NCBI RefSeq assembly: GCF_963678635.1
Contig: NC_087066.1
Coordinates: 49,285,581 to 49,349,580, forward strand
Source: Symsagittifera roscoffensis
Taxonomy: Eukaryota; Xenacoelomorpha; Acoela; Convolutidae
Length of the DNA stretch: 64,000 nt
Reading direction: 5' to 3'
Shown here: piece by piece, positions 59,748-64,000 of the stretch
Layout of the letters: each line of letters starts with the position of its first letter
Position numbering within the stretch: the stretch's first letter is position 1
Notes under the pieces: model-generated
What the model was told of the DNA's origin: nothing
Databases searched by the model: none
The model's input: the letters and a program-made list of their open reading frames with translations, nothing else
Translations under genes and position numbers: made by a program

Positions 59748-60205
59748 AGATAAAATACAAATAGTTCAAACTAAACGGAAAGCAAACAAATGATGTTGCT
59801 TTTAGTCCTCTTTTATGAAGAGATGTTTTTTTTTCATTTTCCTCCTCCAATAAGGAAGGGGAATGCAGTTGTTAAAAATTAACATCAGCATAAACGAATA
59901 AAAATCATTCCACTGCTATATCTCAACAAATCAAAACTAAGTGGAAAAACCACGACATTAAACCAGAGTGGAAAAAACCACAACATTACAAAACGAATGG
60001 CGAAGGAATTACGACTTAAAAGGAGTCACTTCCGAAAGACGCCGAATAACAACGGCCAATCAGAGCTTAGATTTGCAAAAAAGCAAAAACAGCCTTTATA
60101 AACTAACTGATATACAGTTGTTTTCATTCTTGCTCAATTCCACATCTTCCATTCAAAACCTCCTCTCTCTCCAAAAAATAAATCTGCTGAATTCTTCAAC
60201 AAAAA

Positions 60206-60619
60206 TTGAAATTTAACTCAGATTTCCCATCACAAAAAATCCACAAAATGACAAATCCATATAATGAACTAGAGGAAGGTGAACTAATGGACCAAGATCC
60301 TGTTCTAACCACTCTCGAGGGAATGCTTAAAGTGAGTACTTTTAAAAATTCTTTTGCTATCATTCACCACCAAAAAATAAATTTGCAAAAAATTTATTTG
60401 GTTGGTCTTTTAACTCTAATAATACTTTCGAATCAAACCTCAGCATTTGATCCGAAAGAACAATTATATGCAAATACTGCAAATAATCTTCGGGTTGCTC
60501 ATTATGATTGTCAACTAATGACTTCTAACAAAATGTTCTCTCTAAATAAAGTAGCACCTTGCAAAGTTCAACCAGAAAATATTAAAGTAACCCATGCTTA
60601 TGTTACTCTATATCAGTGA
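60206..60619 (+). pseudogene. Truncated env leader, unit 2
   Basis: Same N-terminus as unit 1, ending at a TGA (60617-60619) just before the unit junction, where units 1 and 3 have AGA. It encodes only the leader, hydrophobic segment and ~70 residues. Confidence 0.85.
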
Positions 60620-61222
60620 CATTATCGCACTTCCTTGTCCTCCAGCAAGGCTTCATGTTTGAAATTTAGCTCATCCCGTAAGTTCAAAAACTTCTCCGGG
60701 AAGTCCACCAGATTATCTTCGGGATCGATAAAATTCATTCTGGACGACGAATTTTTTTTTTTTGAAGATAAAATACAGATAGTTCAAACTAAACGGAAAG
60801 CAAACAAATGATGTTGCTTTTAGTCCTCTTTTATGAAGAGATGTTTTTTTTCATTTTCCTCCTCCAATAAGGAAGGGGAATGCAGTTGTTAAAAATTAAC
60901 ATCAGCATAAACGAATAAAAATCATTCCACTGCTATATCTCAACAAATCAAAACTAAGTGGAAAAACCACGACATTAAACCAGAGTGGAAAAAACCACAA
61001 CATTACAAAACGAATGGCGAAGGAATTACGACTTAAAAGGAGTCACTTCCGAAAGACGCCGAATAACAACGGCCAATCAGAGCTTAGATTTGCAAAAAAG
61101 CAAAAACAGCCTTTATAAACTAACTGATATACAGTTGTTTTCATTCTTGCTCAATTCCACATCTTCCATTCAAAACCTCCTCTCTCTCCAAAAAATAAAT
61201 CTGCTGAATTCTTCAACAAAAA

Positions 61223-61945
61223 TTGAAATTTAACTCAGATTTCCCATCACAAAAAATCCACAAAATGACAAATCCATATAATGAACTAGAGGAAGGTGAA
61301 CTAATGGACCAAGATCCTGTTCTAACCACTCTCGAGGGAATGCTTAAAGTGAGTACTTTTAAAAAATTTTTTGCTATCATTCACCACCAAAAAATAAATT
61401 TGCAAAAAATTTATTTGGTTGGTCTTTTAACTCTAATAATACTTTCGAATCAAACCTCAGCATTTGATCCGAAAGAACAATTATATGCAAATACTGCAAA
61501 TAATCTTCGGGTTGCTCATTATGATTGTCAACTAATGACTTCTAACAAAATGTTCTCTCTAAATAAAGTAGCACCTTGCAAAGTTCAACCAGAAAATTTT
61601 AAAGTAACCCATGCTTATATTACTCTATATCAGAGACATTATCGCACAAAAGTAAATGCGACAATGTGTCGAATCAAACACCAATCAATGCTTTGGTTCT
61701 GCGATTCTTTTGATTCGAGTGGTATCGACGCTCGACAAAATATGATCACTACTGATCTCCATTTATCTGCCGATCAATGTAAATCGGCCGCCGACAGAGG
61801 CTATCTTAACCTAGGCTATGCTAGTATTGGAAATATTCCTTTCAAATTTAATGTTAAAACAGTAACTAATGCCCATGCTGGCAAAGTTGACGGCAAACAT
61901 CATAACGAATGTGATGGCCGTTCTTGGATTAAATTGGACACTTGA
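61223..61945 (+). pseudogene. Envelope-type glycoprotein gene, N-terminal part (unit 3)
   Basis: A 240-codon frame from ATG 61223, or from the ATG at 61265 that starts the shared 28-codon leader. A hydrophobic segment (residues ~62-80) ending in SNQTSA looks like an internal signal peptide. After it comes an ectodomain with cysteines (YDCQLM, MCRIKHQSMLWFCDSFDS, DQCKSAADRG) and glycosylation sites. It ends at TGA 61943-61945, and the downstream env frame is in another phase with an additional TAA at 61956, so the gene is interrupted here. The family is uncertain: glycoproteins of this general kind occur in invertebrate env-bearing retroelements and some negative-strand RNA viruses. Confidence 0.75.
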
Positions 61946-63588
61946 AACTTACATGTAAAATGTAACTCTGACTGTTAACCTCAAAGATGGAACAGTCAAT
62001 AATTGGCAAAACATTCCTTTGCCCTGTCCAGTGTCTACAAATGGATGTGAAACAACATCCTTAGACGCTTTTGCTTATACTTGGGAAGAACCCAACAATT
62101 GCATTTTCACTGTTTTAAACAGATTTCCGGCAAAAATGATTCAAAACGAAGAATCATACTATATAATTAAAGGCGATTCTAGCCCGTCTATTCATTCTAC
62201 CCATACAAGGGATTCTCAAAAATTTATGCTACAGGTGATGAATAAACCGCAATCTCTTTGTGGTCATCCCAGAATAGTGTATCCAACTTCATATGATTCA
62301 CTTTTTATTGCATACACTGACGGTTTCAATATGGATACTGGAATCCAAGTTAAACCAACCCCAGAAACGGGAACTATTCATAATGCCGGCCAACCAAATT
62401 CTACTTTTCTCACATTAAGTGATGATTCGCCGCCACTCCAATTTTCAGCCCATCAAATTGACTACGAAGCTCATATAGGAACCAAATTGGACTATACTCT
62501 TTTTTATAGCTTCTACATGCTCAGAACGGCCGAGTTAGCCCTTCTGCAAAATCAATGTGAGCTAGAACGCTCCTCAATATTAAATACTTTAATGCTTTCA
62601 CTTGAAAGCCCACGTTTGGCTGGCTATATTCTAACCAAAAACCGCTCTATGTTCTTAGAGACCAATGGCAATGTTGCCTGGCTCTACCATTGTCCGAAAT
62701 TTTATTCACCTTTGCAATTAATGGATGAATGCTATAATCGCATTCCCATTATGTATAAGGAAAATATTCGATTTGTCGATCCAATTACGCGACAAACTTT
62801 TCAGTCGGCAGAGCTACAAGACTGCTCCGACAAACATTCAAATCTCTTTCAACTAGATGTTGATGATGATAAGTCCTGGATTGAATTAACCCCTCAAATT
62901 ACAAGGGTTACAGGACCATATCTCTTTAAACCAAAAGAGATAATTCAAAAGATTTTAGCATTCTCTAGCCAAGGCGCTTCAATCGACACTTATGCTCAAA
63001 TGCAAAAATTCTGGAATATGATTTCCGATAATTCAGAGATGAAAGGAATACTGCAAAAAGTATCCAGGTCCTTTCTAAATGCTACAAATTTTCTTTTCAC
63101 GGACTCATATAGCCCACTAGGCTCTTCCCAAACAATCTATTTGGACTATCTCATCTCTCCAAACTTTTGGAAAAACGAATACACCCGTATATTCGGGAAA
63201 GTAGAATACTATTTAGAAATATGCGGAATAGTCTTCGCATCTTTTCTATTTGTGAAATTCATACTAGATTGCCTAGTATTCATAATAAAAGCTATGCATA
63301 TTCACAAAATCACCGGCCGCTCACTACACTTTGGCAAATTATTACTTGCCGCTTCATATAATATACTTTTCACTTCCATAGTGACCTCAATTTTCACTCA
63401 AGATGAGCAAACTGAAAAAATAGAACAAGAATGTGATCAGAAAATACAAGCCCCTCTTTTAGAGGAAATTGATAAAATAAACCAGGATCGCATGTATCCT
63501 CACATCCAATTAACAAGTTTTGAGAGAAGAACTCAAATTTTGGATCACCCAACAAACCCAGTCTAATAAAAAAATTCTACTGTTCTAG
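61349..63588 (+). other. Predicted env-spanning intron
   Basis: A strong donor (AAA|GTGAGT) lies after env-leader codon 28 counted from the ATG at 61265, and an acceptor (CTACTGTTCTAG) at 63588. Both are phase 0. Splicing would remove essentially the whole env body and connect the leader to the accessory ORF. The same donor is present in the other two units. Confidence 0.55.
62019..63566 (+). pseudogene. Envelope-type glycoprotein gene, C-terminal part
   Basis: A 515-codon frame from a CCCVT-rich region (PCPVSTNGCETT), with many cysteines (HCPKFYSPLQL, LQDCSDKH) and potential N-glycosylation sites (NSTF, NATNF). A strong membrane segment (CGIVFASFLFVKFILDCLVF) lies at residues ~407-426. A second, weaker hydrophobic stretch (LLLAASYNILFTSIVTSIF) at ~444-462 and a charged tail of ~50 residues follow. 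This is the layout of a viral class I or III fusion glycoprotein anchored at its C-terminus. No furin site was identified. The gene is separated from its N-terminal part by a frame change and a stop. Confidence 0.75.
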
Positions 63589-64000
63589 GATATACCAACT
63601 GATTCAACTATGGACGCAACACTTGATGACGACTTGAGAGATTTTGAGGATCTTCTCTCACTCCTGCCACCAACCGATCCACTGGACTCGCAGATTTCAG
63701 CACTCACTCAACAACCAACTGTTTCTACTACTACAACACCCACTGCAAAGCCGACCTCAACACGATCCTTCGTTGAGCCACTACTTCAAACCAATTCAGC
63801 TGTCCCAATAACTACAGCATCAAAGCCACCACCCCTAAAAATTTCACCCCCTGATTTCAAAATACCCCTGGTTCCCTCGAATTCCAAAATTAAAAAACGG
63901 ACCCAGATTTTAAGACCATATAAGATACTAACGGCAAATACGCCGGTATCAACTTCTCAATATCCAATGACCATTAGGCGACAGCCCATACACCCCACTG
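63589..64000 (+). CDS. Accessory ORF 3' of env, open at the window edge
   Basis: The frame is open from the acceptor at 63588, with its own ATG at 63610, to the end of the window (at least 130 codons). It is acidic at the start (MDATLDDDLRDFEDLLSLLP, reminiscent of an acidic activation segment), then rich in T, P and S, with a basic KIKKRTQ patch. It may be reached by splicing from the env leader. No family is recognised. A regulatory protein is plausible, but this is inference. Confidence 0.6.

Larger units (their letters stand above)
58592..61645 (+). repeat. Tandem triplication of a ~1018-bp unit
   Basis: Units are 58592-59609, 59610-60628 and 60629-61645. Each runs from the first ~110 bases of the antisense gene, through the divergent promoter, to env codon ~115. 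Junctions read ATCGCACTTCCTTG and share a 2-bp AC overlap. Differences are few (poly-T length, AAGATTAC/AACATTAC, a few substitutions), so the units are recent but not identical. Confidence 0.97.
50830..64000 (+). mobile_element. Gypsy-like retroelement with macrodomain, antisense gene and env
   Basis: Plus-strand order: partial LTR with promoter, PBS, gag, protease, macrodomain, RT, RNase H, integrase, antisense spliced ORF, triplicated leader, env-type gene, accessory ORF. RT-RNase H-integrase is the gypsy order, and env plus an internal promoter make it errantivirus- or retrovirus-like. At least 13 kb is in view and the 3' LTR is beyond 64000. The copy is inactive as sequenced: gag has one frame change, pol at least four stops and several frame changes, and env a frame change and a stop. 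AT content matches the host, unlike the left element. Confidence 0.9.

Overview
The window is a stretch of an animal (metazoan, probably invertebrate) nuclear genome. The evidence is a host protein-kinase gene of the Wee1 family split by GT-AG introns, tRNA-derived SINEs, Helitron-like elements, LINE remnants and two large LTR retroelements. The phylum cannot be fixed from the sequence. Host DNA is AT-rich; the coding part of the left retroelement is clearly more GC-rich.

Region 1 (1-25870) is dominated by one very large LTR retrotransposon on the minus strand. Two 923-bp LTRs of equal length lie at 2001-2923 and 24948-25870, and the whole is about 23.9 kb. In sense order (right to left) it has a 3-kb non-coding leader with a primer-binding site and an array of about 18 copies of a 13-bp motif; gag with two CCHC knuckles; a truncated protease; RT; RNase H; integrase; and a C-terminal macrodomain-like module. 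A second gene block follows a splice acceptor: a coiled-coil ORF, a ~1000-residue ORF with an SGNH/GDSL hydrolase domain plus a second SGNH-like half, a 1032-residue unknown ORF, and a possible envelope-like end. The copy is broken by in-frame stops, single-base frame changes (mostly at homopolymers), a 220-bp tandem duplication in pol and a deletion in protease. Bases 1-926 repeat 4979-5904 of the same element.

Region 2 (about 25871-50800) holds a LINE 3' end and a Wee1-like kinase gene on the plus strand (supported exons between 32707 and 49322, with two possible upstream exons at 27063 and 30094). Its introns are filled with SINEs, a MITE nested in a SINE, a foldback element, LINE debris, and two families of Helitron-like elements whose bodies are ~150-bp and ~172-bp minisatellites.

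Region 3 (about 50830-64000, running off the right edge) is a second, plus-strand, gypsy-like retroelement. It has a U3 with repeated ATACGA sites and a TATA box, a PBS, gag ending in a T TTA AAC slippery site with a predicted downstream stem, protease, a TARG1-like macrodomain between protease and RT, RT, RNase H and integrase (several stops and frameshifts). It also has a spliced antisense gene, an internal CCAAT/TATA promoter inside a tandemly triplicated ~1018-bp unit, a broken envelope-type glycoprotein gene, and an accessory ORF that can be joined in phase to the first 28 env-leader codons by splicing out env.

The most notable theme is that two structurally different LTR elements in one locus both carry a macrodomain, at different places in pol, alongside other accessory functions unusual for retrotransposons.
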